Shown here: positions 24,736 to 35,907 of the stretch, in pieces
Layout: each line of letters starts with the position of its first letter
Numbering within the stretch: position 1 is the first letter of the stretch
Assembly (NCBI RefSeq): GCF_002795245.1
Contig: NZ_PGVG01000020.1
Coordinates: 1-64,000 of the forward strand
Length of the DNA: 64,000 nt
Source of the DNA: Bradyrhizobium forestalis
Lineage (GTDB): Bacteria > Pseudomonadota > Alphaproteobacteria > Rhizobiales > Xanthobacteraceae
Direction of reading: 5' to 3'
Notes under the pieces: model-generated
Seen by the model: the letters and a program-made list of their open reading frames with translations, nothing else
Told to the model about the DNA's origin: nothing
Databases searched by the model: none
Position numbers and translations under genes: made by a program

Positions 24736-25521
24736 ATGGCTGTTCACCGCAAACGTTTTCGCGTCGAGGATATCATCAGCGGCGAGATGCCGGTTCTGGA
24801 CGAAACTGAAGAGGCAATCCCGATGCATAGCGAGATCATGGCCGAGCTGCGCGCGATCCGCGCCCAGATGGCGAAGGGCGTCATCGCCGCCCCGCTGTCC
24901 GGCAGCGCCGCCATGGCGGCGATCGACGCTTCCACGGCGCACGAGCTCTCCGAGGCGCGCACCATGCTCGAGACCTACCGGGCGCAGATCGAGCAGTGCG
25001 AGAAGCTGAAGGTCGAGCTCGACCTCATCCACGACGCCATCGACCGCACCAAGCGCGAGATCGCGACGCTGCACGGCAAGAGCTTCGACGGCGGCGAGAT
25101 GGCCAAGGTCAATGGCGAGCTCGGCGCGGTCGTCGGCGGCACCGAGCAGGCGACCCAGCAGATCCTCGAAGCCGCCGAGTCGATCGACCAAGCGGCCAGC
25201 GCGATGTCCAAGGTGCAATCGGCCGATCAGCAGAAGCGGCTCGCCGACGACATCCAGGAACGCGTCATCTCGATCTTCGAAGCCTGCAACTTCCAGGACC
25301 TGACTGGCCAGCGCATCAGCAAGGTCATGACCACGATGAAGTTCATCGAGCAGCACATCAATGCGATGATGGAGATCTGGGGTGGCGTCGACGCGATCAA
25401 GGCCCACGTGCCGGCGCCGGTCGACAGCCGCAGCGACGATGAGAAGCTCCTCAACGGTCCCAAGCTCGCCGGCGACGTCGGCCACGCCTCGCAGGACGAC
25501 ATCGACGCGCTGTTCGACTGA
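24736..25521 (+). CDS. cheZ: CheZ-family protein phosphatase
   Basis: 261 residues. A long four-helix-bundle region (about residues 75-215) includes ACNFQDLTGQRISKVMTTMKFIEQH (183-207), the segment that holds the family's catalytic Gln. The C-terminus DDIDALFD is the short acidic helix that docks on CheY-P. It dephosphorylates a CheY-type response regulator. There is no che or fli gene elsewhere in the window, so this is an isolated copy. A rho-independent terminator follows. The N-terminus (MAVHRKRFRVEDIISGEMP) is conserved-looking and basic. Confidence 0.88.
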   Translation: MAVHRKRFRVEDIISGEMPVLDETEEAIPMHSEIMAELRAIRAQMAKGVIAAPLSGSAAMAAIDASTAHELSEARTMLETYRAQIEQCEKLKVELDLIHDAIDRTKREIATLHGKSFDGGEMAKVNGELGAVVGGTEQATQQILEAAESIDQAASAMSKVQSADQQKRLADDIQERVISIFEACNFQDLTGQRISKVMTTMKFIEQHINAMMEIWGGVDAIKAHVPAPVDSRSDDEKLLNGPKLAGDVGHASQDDIDALFD

Positions 25522-25543
25522 GCGGACGAAACATCGAAACAAC

Positions 25544-25575
25544 AAAACGCCGGCCCGCGGGCCGGCGTTTTTGTT
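25544..25575 (+). terminator. Rho-independent terminator after cheZ
   Basis: AACGCCGGCCCGCGGGCCGGCGTTTTTGTTTT: a long GC stem followed by T5-G-T4. It starts 23 bases after the cheZ stop. Confidence 0.9.
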
Positions 25576-25595
25576 TTGGCACCATCCCCTCCGCT

Positions 25596-25784
25596 GTCAT
25601 CGCCCGGCTTGCCGTCTTCGCTGAAGCTTCGCCGGCCGAGCGTCCTTGTAGGCCCGGCGTAGCCCAGCGGAGCCGGGACCGGGCGATCCAGTATTCCAGA
25701 GACGGCGAGGCTGGAGTCGAGAAGCCGCGGCGTACCGGATGCCCCGCCCCCGTGCGCAATTGCGCACTAGGCGGGGCATGACGG
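25596..25784. repeat. Palindromic intergenic repeat (REP-like), copy 4
   Basis: It opens GTCATCGCCCGGCTTG and closes GGCGGGGCATGAC. Internal pairs are CCGGGCGATCCAGTATTCC and GCGGCGTACCGGATGCCCCGCC, with a GTGCGCAATTGCGCAC palindrome. This is the same family as copies 2, 5 and 8 and lies between the convergent cheZ and lipoprotein genes. Confidence 0.8.
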
Positions 25785-25795
25785 AGGTAAAGAAA

Positions 25796-26317
25796 CTACG
25801 CCCGCGGCGCGCAGCGGACGTAGACCATGTTGCCGTAGCGGGTGGCGGCGTCCTTGTCGATGAAGCGGGTGATCAGGACGCGGCCGTCGAAGGAGACGAT
25901 CTCGCGGTCCTGCTCGCCGGGGGTGGGACCCGCCGGCCCGATATAGTTCTTGCCGCTGGGCGAGCCCTTCAGCCGCAGCTCCTGCGGCGTCGCCTGGTCG
26001 GCCAGATGCATGATCACGCCGCCGGAGGAGCCGGCGGTGATCACGTAGGGATTCTTGCATTGCGATCGGGCGGCCGCCTCGGTGCGGGCGCGGTCGGCCG
26101 GGTTCTGGAACGAGGCGAGGCCCCAGCGGCCGACGATCTCGTCGGAGCGGATGGTGGCGGGCATTTCGGGAGCGACGCCCGGTTCGGCCTCCGGCGGCGG
26201 GGACGAGGACGAGAACGACGGCAGGCTCATGCCGCCGCCGCAGGCGCCCAGCAACAGCGCCAGACAAGAGGCGGCCGCCAGATTGGCAACCGTGCGCGCG
26301 TGAGCCGAACAGATCAT
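25796..26317 (-). CDS. Lipoprotein of unknown function
   Basis: 173 residues from MICSAHARTVANLAAASC; GGGGGAATGCC precedes this ATG, and the longer ORF reading to 26386 is unlikely. The lipobox LLLGAC places the lipidated Cys near residue 26. After a Ser/Pro-rich linker the domain reads EIVGRWGLASFQNPADRARTEAAARSQCKNPYVITAGSSGGVIMHLAD...REIVSFDGRVLITRFIDKDAATRYGNMVYVRC, two Cys probably pairing. It resembles small beta-barrel inhibitor-like lipoproteins of rhizobia but I cannot name the family. It is probably anchored in the inner or outer membrane. Confidence 0.75.
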   Translation of the reverse strand: MICSAHARTVANLAAASCLALLLGACGGGMSLPSFSSSSPPPEAEPGVAPEMPATIRSDEIVGRWGLASFQNPADRARTEAAARSQCKNPYVITAGSSGGVIMHLADQATPQELRLKGSPSGKNYIGPAGPTPGEQDREIVSFDGRVLITRFIDKDAATRYGNMVYVRCAPRA

Positions 26318-26473
26318 GGCATTCCCCCGAACAAGACCATGGCCGCACCCCTCCCGCAGCCAAGCGCAAAACCGCTGCCGGAGCAATGACGTCCTACTAT
26401 ACGCCGGCGCCCCGAACGAGTTTCCAATGCCACCATCCTATATCCGCCTCAACAACCGCTTAACCACCTTTGC

Positions 26474-26502
26474 TTGACAGGATCGCGGCCAAGCCATATT
26501 TC
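26474..26502 (+). promoter_or_regulatory. Sigma70-like promoter of groESL
   Basis: A perfect TTGACA -35 box (26474-26479) is followed by CATATT (26495-26500) or ATATTT (26496-26501) at 15-16 bases. The predicted transcription start falls near 26508-26514, right at the edge of the CIRCE operator. Confidence 0.6.
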
Positions 26503-26513
26503 CGGGCCCACTA

Positions 26514-26540
26514 TTAGCACTCGGAAAGCCCGATTGCTAA
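26514..26540 (+). promoter_or_regulatory. CIRCE operator (HrcA binding site)
   Basis: TTAGCACTC, nine bases, GATTGCTAA. The consensus is TTAGCACTC-N9-GAGTGCTAA; only one base of the right arm differs. It lies 92 bases before groES, in the expected place for repression of the chaperonin operon by HrcA. Confidence 0.9.
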
Positions 26541-26632
26541 GCGCGCCGTTCGATCCTCGGGGAGAGGGTGGACGGAAGCGCCGCCCCACCGACTTCCACT
26601 ACTTCCGAAGCGAGCCTCCAAAGGGAAACGTC

Positions 26633-26929
26633 ATGGCTAAATCCAAATTTCGTCCGCTGCATGACCGTGTCGTGGTCAAACGTATCGACGCCGAGGAAAA
26701 GACCAAGGGCGGCATCATCATTCCGGACACCGCCAAGGAAAAGCCGTCCCAGGGCGAGGTCGTCGCCGTCGGCCCCGGCGGCCGCGACGAGACCGGCAAG
26801 CTGATCCCGATCGACCTCAAGGTCGGCGACCGCGTGCTGTTCGGCAAATGGTCGGGCACCGAGGTCAAGATCGACAACGAAGAGCTCCTGATCATGAAGG
26901 AGTCGGACATCATGGGCGTGCTGGCCTAA
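26633..26929 (+). CDS. groES: Co-chaperonin GroES
   Basis: 98 residues from MAKSKFRPLHDRVVVKR; AAGGGAAACGTC precedes the ATG. The mobile loop is EKTKGGIIIPDTAKEKPSQGEV (about residues 18-39) and the roof loop lies near GPGGRDETGK. The C-terminus is IMKESDIMGVLA. The heptamer caps GroEL. It is first in a two-gene operon behind a TTGACA promoter and CIRCE. The 171-base gap before groEL holds a palindromic repeat, longer than is usual for this operon. Confidence 0.97.
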   Translation: MAKSKFRPLHDRVVVKRIDAEEKTKGGIIIPDTAKEKPSQGEVVAVGPGGRDETGKLIPIDLKVGDRVLFGKWSGTEVKIDNEELLIMKESDIMGVLA

Positions 26930-26964
26930 GGCCGTCCGCCTGAACGGCCGCTGAATACGCCGCT

Positions 26965-27040
26965 GTCATGCCCGGGCTCGACCCGGGCATCCATCATTCT
27001 TCGCAAGATGATGGATTGCCGGGTCAAGCCCGGCAATGAC
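26965..27040. repeat. Palindromic repeat between groES and groEL, copy 5
   Basis: GTCATGCCCGGGCTCGACCCGGGCATCCAT, a short centre, then ATGGATTGCCGGGTCAAGCCCGGCAATGAC. Each half is itself a hairpin and the ATCCAT/ATGGAT cores pair. It is the smallest complete member of the family in the window. Confidence 0.9.
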
Positions 27041-27100
27041 GGAGAGAGCGCAACCCAGCACAAGACAAGACACATCACGAAACACGAGGGATTGCAGACC

Positions 27101-28732
<1,632 letters not shown>

Positions 28733-28756
28733 GCCTCCGTCCCATGACAGTGTTGC

Positions 28757-28785
28757 GAAGGCCGCCTCCGGGCGGCCTTCTTTTT
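28757..28785 (+). terminator. Rho-independent terminator after groEL
   Basis: GAAGGCCGCC (28757-28766), loop TCCG, GGCGGCCTTC (28771-28780), T5. A perfect ten-base stem 25 bases after the stop. Confidence 0.92.
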
Positions 28786-28874
28786 GGCCGACCCTGCCCC
28801 TTCGCTTTCCGATTCAACCAGCGGCCAAAACCCACTACGGTGGCGCCGATTCTGATTGCTCGAGGATTTCGTCG

Positions 28875-30086
28875 ATGCGCGCGCTTTTCGTTGGTTCGAC
28901 AGCCCTGTTGGCGGTTCTGCTTGCAGCTTTGCCGGAGGGCGCCTCCGCCCAGATGAAGCTGTCACCCAAGGCCACGGCGCCCGGTGGCGTGGAGACGCGC
29001 TATTTCACCTCGATCGACGGGCTGATGGACGGCAATGCCGACGTGATCCTGAAGGAGACGCGCCAGGGCAAGACGGTCACCGCGGCGGTGCTCGACGTCT
29101 GTTACCCGATCGCGAAAAACTCCGACCGCAAGGACCGCTTCGTCGTCAATCTCCAGGTCGCCGGCCAGACGCTGTCGGGAACGACGCAGAGCCTTGGCGA
29201 GAAGTCGCCGGTCAGCGTCAAGCTGCTGCGCAAGCAGGCCGGCGACATGTTCGAATTCCGCGGCCAGATCGCGATCGGCCAGGCGGTGACCGAGGTCACC
29301 TCCCCGGACAATTCCGATCTCAGCGAAAGGGAATTTCTGGACAACCAGACCTCCGACGACGGCATCACGCCGCAGCCGAAGGATTTCACCGACGTCTCGC
29401 CGGAAGCGATCGCGGTCAAGGTCAAGCTCGACGCTGCGACCGAGTTCCTGAAGAGCCTGAAGGGCCAGGAGGTCGAGGTGACGCTGGCGAGCCTCAATGT
29501 CGGCTGCGATGCGCTGCGCGCGGGCGAGCAGACCATCAACATGTCGGTCGATCCGGAGCGCGCGGGCGCGCTGCTGTCGAAATTCAAGGCAATGCCCGGC
29601 GTCACCGCCGCAGGCTGGACCGCGGGCATGACCGAGATGGACCGCACCATCCGCTTCCCCGCGGCGGACTGGCGCGAGGGCGACAAGATCAACAAGGGAA
29701 AGCTTGTGACTGCGGTAGCGAGCGTCCTCAGCAGGACGCTCGCGGCAAAGCCGGTGTCGCAGAACTTCAACCCGGCCACCGGCAAGCTCAAGCTGGTGTT
29801 CAAGCGGCCGAACCAGGATTTTCCGGCGCTCGAGCTCACCGACACGATTGAGGTCGCAGGGCTCGTATCGCCCGACAAGCCGGGCACCACCGACAAGCTC
29901 ATGCTCTGGATCGGCAGCCCCGCGACCACGACCGCCGACGAGAGCAGCGGCGCCAAGCTCAATCTGTCCGATGACGCGAGCCCCGACGAAGAAGGCGATC
30001 TGCCCGACGACAACGGCTCGATCGAGGCGCTTGCCAAGGAGCTGAAGGCCCAGCGCTGGGACGCCGACAAGTCGGTGTGGAAGTAG
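28875..30086 (+). CDS. Secreted protein of unknown function downstream of groEL
   Basis: 403 residues from MRALFVGSTALLAVLLAALPEGASAQ, a clear signal peptide. The body has no recognised motif. It begins SPKATAPGGVETRYFTSIDGLMDGNADVILKETRQGKTVTAAVLDVCYPI and continues with alternating short beta-like stretches. There are two Cys (CYP, GCD) and an acidic Asp-rich C-terminal segment (DDASPDEEGDLPDDNG). A groEL terminator separates it from the chaperonin operon, so it has its own promoter. It is probably periplasmic. The longer ORF reading from 28557 overlaps groEL and is not used. Confidence 0.75.
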   Translation: MRALFVGSTALLAVLLAALPEGASAQMKLSPKATAPGGVETRYFTSIDGLMDGNADVILKETRQGKTVTAAVLDVCYPIAKNSDRKDRFVVNLQVAGQTLSGTTQSLGEKSPVSVKLLRKQAGDMFEFRGQIAIGQAVTEVTSPDNSDLSEREFLDNQTSDDGITPQPKDFTDVSPEAIAVKVKLDAATEFLKSLKGQEVEVTLASLNVGCDALRAGEQTINMSVDPERAGALLSKFKAMPGVTAAGWTAGMTEMDRTIRFPAADWREGDKINKGKLVTAVASVLSRTLAAKPVSQNFNPATGKLKLVFKRPNQDFPALELTDTIEVAGLVSPDKPGTTDKLMLWIGSPATTTADESSGAKLNLSDDASPDEEGDLPDDNGSIEALAKELKAQRWDADKSVWK

Positions 30087-30089
30087 ACG

Positions 30090-30232
30090 CTCGTGCCCCG
30101 GACACAGCGCAGCACGTCAGTGATGCGCTGCAGAGCCGGGGCCTAGAGGCCACAAGCGAGATCCTGGAGGGACAACTGGGTCCCGGCTCAGCGGCGTAAC
30201 GCTTGCGCGCTACGCCTTGTCCGGGACACGAG
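30090..30232. repeat. CTCGTGYCCCGGACA-type inverted repeat, copy 1
   Basis: CTCGTGCCCCGGACA on the left and TGTCCGGGACACGAG at 30218-30232 on the right. Inside, GCAGAGCCGGGGCC faces GGGTCCCGGCTCAGC. The same family recurs at 34538-34698. It ends 2 bases before the convergent gene's stop codon. Confidence 0.8.
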
Positions 30233-30234
30233 AG

Positions 30235-30633
30235 TCAGTTCCCGTTGACGCGAAAGCGCAGCGGCTTCGGGCCGATCAGCAAGAGGCCGTCGCCCTGGCG
30301 CTTCCAGGTCTCGACGCTGCCGAGCGCAGCGACGAGCTCGTCGTCGGCTTGCGCCTTCGCGGGCGGACAGGAGCGGTCCTGGATCTGGCCGGGGACGAAG
30401 ATCACGGTGTTGCCGGCAACCGAGAACTGGCCCTTGCCGCCCTTGCACCAGAGCTCCAGCACGACCTCGCCATTGTCGCCGATCTCGATGTTCGGAATCC
30501 GCTTCGAGCCTGCTTGCGGCAGCGCTTCCAGCGTCATCTCGGTGCCGAAGGGGAACCCCTCCTCGGCACGCGCGAGCGTGGACATCGCGAGCATTGCAAC
30601 CGCCGCACATACCAATCGCAGAAGCGAAACCAT
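30235..30633 (-). CDS. Secreted META/HslJ-like domain protein
   Basis: 132 residues from MVSLLRLVCAAVAMLAMSTLARAEEG, a signal peptide ending ARA. The mature part FPFGTEMTLEALPQAGSKRIPNIEIGDNGEVVLELWCKGGKGQFSVAGNTV...DDELVAALGSVETWKRQGDGLLL resembles the META domain: beta strands, a Cys pair (WCKGG, RSCPP), then a helix and LLIGPKPLRF. HslJ and META proteins are implicated in envelope stress. Confidence in the family is moderate. It has its own promoter region toward lldP's terminator. Confidence 0.7.
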   Translation of the reverse strand: MVSLLRLVCAAVAMLAMSTLARAEEGFPFGTEMTLEALPQAGSKRIPNIEIGDNGEVVLELWCKGGKGQFSVAGNTVIFVPGQIQDRSCPPAKAQADDELVAALGSVETWKRQGDGLLLIGPKPLRFRVNGN

Positions 30634-30710
30634 GAGACCTCTCGACCGACCTGATTTGCGGCACCTTCTATAAGACGGCTGCGCCATTGAGAAGGTTCGC
30701 GGGAGACGCA

Positions 30711-30744
30711 AAAATCCCCGCGGGGATGAACCTCGCGGGGATTT
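30711..30744 (-). terminator. Terminator of the lactate permease gene (minus strand)
   Basis: On the minus strand AAATCCCCGCG, an 11-base loop, then CGCGGGGATTTTT. It lies 22 bases after the permease stop. The stem is perfect and the T-tract is on the minus strand. Confidence 0.85.
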
Positions 30745-30765
30745 GTCGAAGCGCGGCGCTGACGG

Positions 30766-32430
<1,665 letters not shown>

Positions 32431-32744
32431 AGTCTTCCTCCCCACGCATGTTTGCGGCAGGCGACCCGCGTGGAGAGCCGGTCCTGCTTGACGCTGGAAG
32501 CGATAACCCCTGAATTGGACGCGAATTCGTCGCGACTGAAGCGGTTCCCATCCGCTCACAAGCTCGCGAAATCCCTGAGCACCCCGCCCCGCGCTGTCGA
32601 GCCCCATGCTAGGGTTGCAAGCTGCGACAAGCCAACGCAAATTGCAGGACCATGCGACTTTAGTCTAAGCGCGCCCATTTCAGCCATTGCCTCAAGTCCT
32701 TGGCTCCAGGCATTTGTGCACATCCCCCGAGGAGATCCTGCTCT
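32431..32744. other. Divergent intergenic region, lldP / ABC transporter
   Basis: 314 bases. No gene is credible. It carries the GGGGAGGAA ribosome binding site of lldP at its left end and GAGGAGATCC of the ABC gene at its right end. I found no convincing -35/-10 pair or lactate-regulator (GntR) palindrome by eye. Confidence 0.5.
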
Positions 32745-34508
32745 GTGAAGAACATCAGCGCCACGCTCGCGATCGTCTGGCGAATCGCCGCCCCCTATTT
32801 CCGGTCCGAGGACAAATGGGCCGGCCGCGGCCTGCTCGCCGCCGTGGTCGCGATGGAGCTGGCACTGGTCGCGATCGACGTGCTGGTGAACCAGTGGCAG
32901 AACCGGTTCTACAGCGCGCTCCAGAACAGCGACTGGGACACTTTCGTGCGGGAGATCTGGATCTTCGTCGCGCTCGCCTTCACCTATATCGCGTTGGCTG
33001 TCTACAAGCTTTACCTGAACCAGTGGCTCCAGATTCGCTGGCGGCAATGGCTCACTCGGCATTATCTCGGTGAATGGCTCGGAGGCGCCACGCATTATCG
33101 CATGCAGCTCAAGGGCGATGCGGCCGACAACCCGGACCAGCGCATCACCGAGGACGTCAAGAACTTCGTCGAGCAGACCCTGACCATCGGGCTCGGCCTG
33201 CTCTCGTCGATCGTGACGCTGTTCTCCTTCGTGATCATCCTCTGGGGCCTTTCCAACGCCGCGCCGCTGCGCCTGTTCGGCACCGATCTCATGATCCCCG
33301 GCTATCTGTGCTGGGGCGCGCTGATCTACGCGATCTTCGGCACCGCGCTGACGCACTGGATCGGCGCACCGCTGGTCAACCTCAATTTCGAGCAGCAGCG
33401 CTACGAAGCCGACTTCCGCTTCAACCTCGTCCGCGTCCGCGAGAACTCCGAGCAGATCGCGCTGCTCAGGGGTGAAGGCGCCGAACGCGTCCGCCTGCTC
33501 GATCGTTTCGGTTTCGTGATCGCCAACTGGTACGGCATCATGAGCCGGACCAAACGCCTCACCGCGTTCACGGCCAGCTACCAGCAGGCCGCCGTGATCT
33601 TTCCCTACGTGCTGGTGGCGCCGGCCTTCTTCGCCAAGAAGATCCAGCTCGGCGACATGATGCAGACCGCATCCGCCTTCTCCAGCGTCCAAGGCGCATT
33701 GTCGTTCTTCGTCACGGCCTACCGGTCACTGGCGGAGTGGCGCTCGATCGTCGCGCGTCTCGATGGCTTCGAGATGTCGGTCGAATCGGCGGCGAACCTG
33801 CCGGCACATGAGCCCGCCATCGCCCTGGAGGTCGCCGGCGGCGGCCGCCATATCGACCTCGAGCAGCTCTGCGTGAACCTGCCCAACGGCACGCCGCTGG
33901 TTGCCGCCAAGGCCTTCACCATTCAGACGTCGGAGCGCGTGTTGGTGACCGGACCGTCGGGCTCCGGCAAGTCCACGCTGTTCCGGGCCATCGCCGGCAT
34001 TTGGCCGTTCGGTACCGGCACGGTTGTCATCCCCGCGAAGGCAAAGCTGATGATGCTGCCGCAGCGGCCGTATTTTCCGATCGGCGTGCTGCGCGATGCC
34101 GTGGTCTATCCGGCAGCGCCCGGCGCGTTCAGCGCGGCGCAAGTCCGCGACGCGCTGATCGCGGTCGGGCTGCCTGACCTCTCCGGGCGGCTGGAGGAGG
34201 ACGGCCATTGGAACCGGATGCTGTCGCTCGGCGAGCAGCAGCGCCTCGGGCTTGCGCGTGCGCTGCTGCATGTGCCGGACTATCTGTTCCTGGACGAGGC
34301 GACTGCCTCGCTCGACGAGCCGTCGGAGGCCCGGCTTTACCGGCTCCTGGCGGAGAAGCTGCCGCAGGCCACCATCGTCTCGATCGGCCACCGCTCGACG
34401 CTCGACGCCTTCCACACGCGGAAGGTGACGCTGGTGAAAGACGGCGCGATCCACGTTGTCGGCAGGGGCCGTGAACCGGTCGAGGCGGAGCCGACCGCCG
34501 CGCCCTGA
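32745..34508 (+). CDS. Fused ABC transporter (permease-ATPase), BclA/YddA type
   Basis: 587 residues from a GTG at 32745 preceded by GAGGAG. The N-terminal half has six or so transmembrane helices of the SbmA/BacA-like ABC_membrane_2 type: VLVNQWQNRFYSALQNSDW, QIRWRQWLTRHYLGEWL, DNPDQRITEDVKNFVEQT. The C-terminal ATPase has Walker A GPSGSGKST (near residue 403), signature LSLGEQQRLGLARALL (near 493) and Walker B DYLFLDEATASLDE (near 511). Bradyrhizobium BclA, needed for bacteroid differentiation in Aeschynomene nodules, has this same fusion. E. coli YddA and human ABCD proteins are other relatives, so a non-peptide substrate is possible. Confidence 0.88.
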   Translation: MKNISATLAIVWRIAAPYFRSEDKWAGRGLLAAVVAMELALVAIDVLVNQWQNRFYSALQNSDWDTFVREIWIFVALAFTYIALAVYKLYLNQWLQIRWRQWLTRHYLGEWLGGATHYRMQLKGDAADNPDQRITEDVKNFVEQTLTIGLGLLSSIVTLFSFVIILWGLSNAAPLRLFGTDLMIPGYLCWGALIYAIFGTALTHWIGAPLVNLNFEQQRYEADFRFNLVRVRENSEQIALLRGEGAERVRLLDRFGFVIANWYGIMSRTKRLTAFTASYQQAAVIFPYVLVAPAFFAKKIQLGDMMQTASAFSSVQGALSFFVTAYRSLAEWRSIVARLDGFEMSVESAANLPAHEPAIALEVAGGGRHIDLEQLCVNLPNGTPLVAAKAFTIQTSERVLVTGPSGSGKSTLFRAIAGIWPFGTGTVVIPAKAKLMMLPQRPYFPIGVLRDAVVYPAAPGAFSAAQVRDALIAVGLPDLSGRLEEDGHWNRMLSLGEQQRLGLARALLHVPDYLFLDEATASLDEPSEARLYRLLAEKLPQATIVSIGHRSTLDAFHTRKVTLVKDGAIHVVGRGREPVEAEPTAAP

Positions 34509-34537
34509 GGCGCAGAGGTGCGCGGCGCCCGCTTCCT

Positions 34538-34698
34538 CTCGTGTCCCGGACAAGCCGCAACGCCCTTCGGCGTTGCGGCGCAGAGCCGGGACCCAGGTGT
34601 CGGACTCCAGAAGGATGGGCCCCGGCTCTGCAGCGCACCGCTCGCTGGACGATGCTTCGCATCGCCAGGGGAGCGCTGCGCTGCGTCCGGGGCACGAG
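34538..34698. repeat. CTCGTGYCCCGGACA-type inverted repeat, copy 2
   Basis: It begins CTCGTGTCCCGGACAAG and ends GTCCGGGGCACGAG. Internal hairpins are CGCAACGCCCTTCGGCGTTGCG and GCGATGCTTCGCATCGC-like. Same family as 30090-30232. Confidence 0.8.
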
Positions 34699-34829
34699 AA
34701 CGAGACGCGCGGCTCACATCCACATTGCAAACGCAATCACGGAGTGTGAGGCGTCAGCGCCGGTCTTCAGCCCCACACTTCGCACCCTCGCCCCGCGATC
34801 GAGCATCGTTCTCACCAACCCCAAAGCAA

Positions 34830-34857
34830 GAGGGCGGCAGGTTGCCCTGCCGCCCTC
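34830..34857 (-). terminator. Terminator of the TorF-type porin gene (minus strand)
   Basis: GAGGGCGGCAGG (34830-34841), loop TTGC, CCTGCCGCCCTC (34846-34857): a perfect 12-base stem 36 bases after the porin stop. The minus-strand tail TTGCTTTG is only partly T-rich. Confidence 0.75.
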
Positions 34858-34893
34858 GCCAAATGACTTGGTAAAGTCGTCTCGGAAAGAAAC

Positions 34894-35907
34894 TTACTTC
34901 AGGTTGGTCATCGCCGTCAGGTCGAACGACAGCTTGGCGATACCGGCGGCGCCGCACCAGTTCGAGCCGACGCCCGTCGGATTGATGGGCGTCACGAACG
35001 TGCCACTCGAAGCGGTGATGTTGCCGCGCGCCGAGAAATCGCTGGTGAAGGCGTTGCAATCGCCCTTCGACAGGTCCGTATCGGAGTAGCGCAGGTCCAG
35101 CGTCATGACCTTGTAGGTGAAGCCGATGCCGATGTTCCAGGTGTTGTAGTCAGCGTATTTGATGCCGTTCGGGAAAGCCGGCACGCCGTAGAAGCTGTCG
35201 GAGGTGCCGAGCCACTGACGGCCGAACTCACCCGACACGTACATGCCGACACCGCTGGAGCCGAAGATCGTGCTGGGCGCGGTGTACTTACCGACGATCG
35301 AGGTGTAGTTGCCCCAGGCGCCGGAGTTCAAGTAGCTCGGCGTGTAGTATTCGTTGATGCCGAACGAGAAGTTATCGTTCACCGTGTAGGTGAACTTGCC
35401 GTAGACTTCGAAGAAGCTGAGGTCCTTCTTGATCACGTTGGTGTTGAGCAGGGCCTTCTCGGCACAATCGGCGCCCTGGAAGACGCCGGCGTTGTCGATG
35501 CCAGTGCCGCCGAAGTAGCAAGTGCCGCCCGGATACAGGTAGCCCCACACGCCGATGTCGAAGGCGAAGGCGCCGAAGGTCGGGCGGATACCGCCGTAGA
35601 CGTCGATCTCGGCCGCCGCGCGGTTCGGGAAGGAAATGCTCTCACCGGCGACGCCGACATAGAGCTGGAGGTCCTTGGTGACGTTGTAGCGGGGCTCGAA
35701 ATAGGCCGCGACCGACGGCTTGTGGTTCGACTGGGTGATACCGCGGAAGATGTAATCGCTCATGATCGCGCCGCCGAAGGCGATATCCCACGGATCGAAG
35801 GCCGGCGGCGGCGGGGCTTTCAGTGCCTTCACGCGCAAATCCGCCGCGAAAGCCGAACCCGTCGTCACCATTGCCAGCGCCGTTGCCAACAAAGCCACTT
35901 TTTTCAT
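34894..35907 (-). CDS. TorF family putative porin
   Basis: 337 residues from MKKVALLATALAMVTTGSAFA, a signal peptide cleaved before ADLRVK. The mature protein starts after a Pro-rich segment (APPPPAFDPWDIAFGGAIMSDYIFRGITQS), the hallmark of the Gcw_chp/TorF family, and continues as alternating amphipathic strands (YFEPRYNVTKDLQLYVGVAGES, YNTWNIGIGFTYKVMTLDLRYSDTD). It is predicted to be an outer-membrane beta barrel. Four Cys occur (TCYF, ADCAEK, GDCNAF, NWCGAA), unusual for a porin and perhaps disulfide-bonded. Substrate is unknown. Confidence 0.9.
   Translation of the reverse strand: MKKVALLATALAMVTTGSAFAADLRVKALKAPPPPAFDPWDIAFGGAIMSDYIFRGITQSNHKPSVAAYFEPRYNVTKDLQLYVGVAGESISFPNRAAAEIDVYGGIRPTFGAFAFDIGVWGYLYPGGTCYFGGTGIDNAGVFQGADCAEKALLNTNVIKKDLSFFEVYGKFTYTVNDNFSFGINEYYTPSYLNSGAWGNYTSIVGKYTAPSTIFGSSGVGMYVSGEFGRQWLGTSDSFYGVPAFPNGIKYADYNTWNIGIGFTYKVMTLDLRYSDTDLSKGDCNAFTSDFSARGNITASSGTFVTPINPTGVGSNWCGAAGIAKLSFDLTAMTNLK

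Noticed and set aside
24583..25545. 320-codon minus-strand ORF over cheZ
   Set aside because: Antisense to cheZ, which carries the FQDLTGQ motif and DDIDALFD tail.
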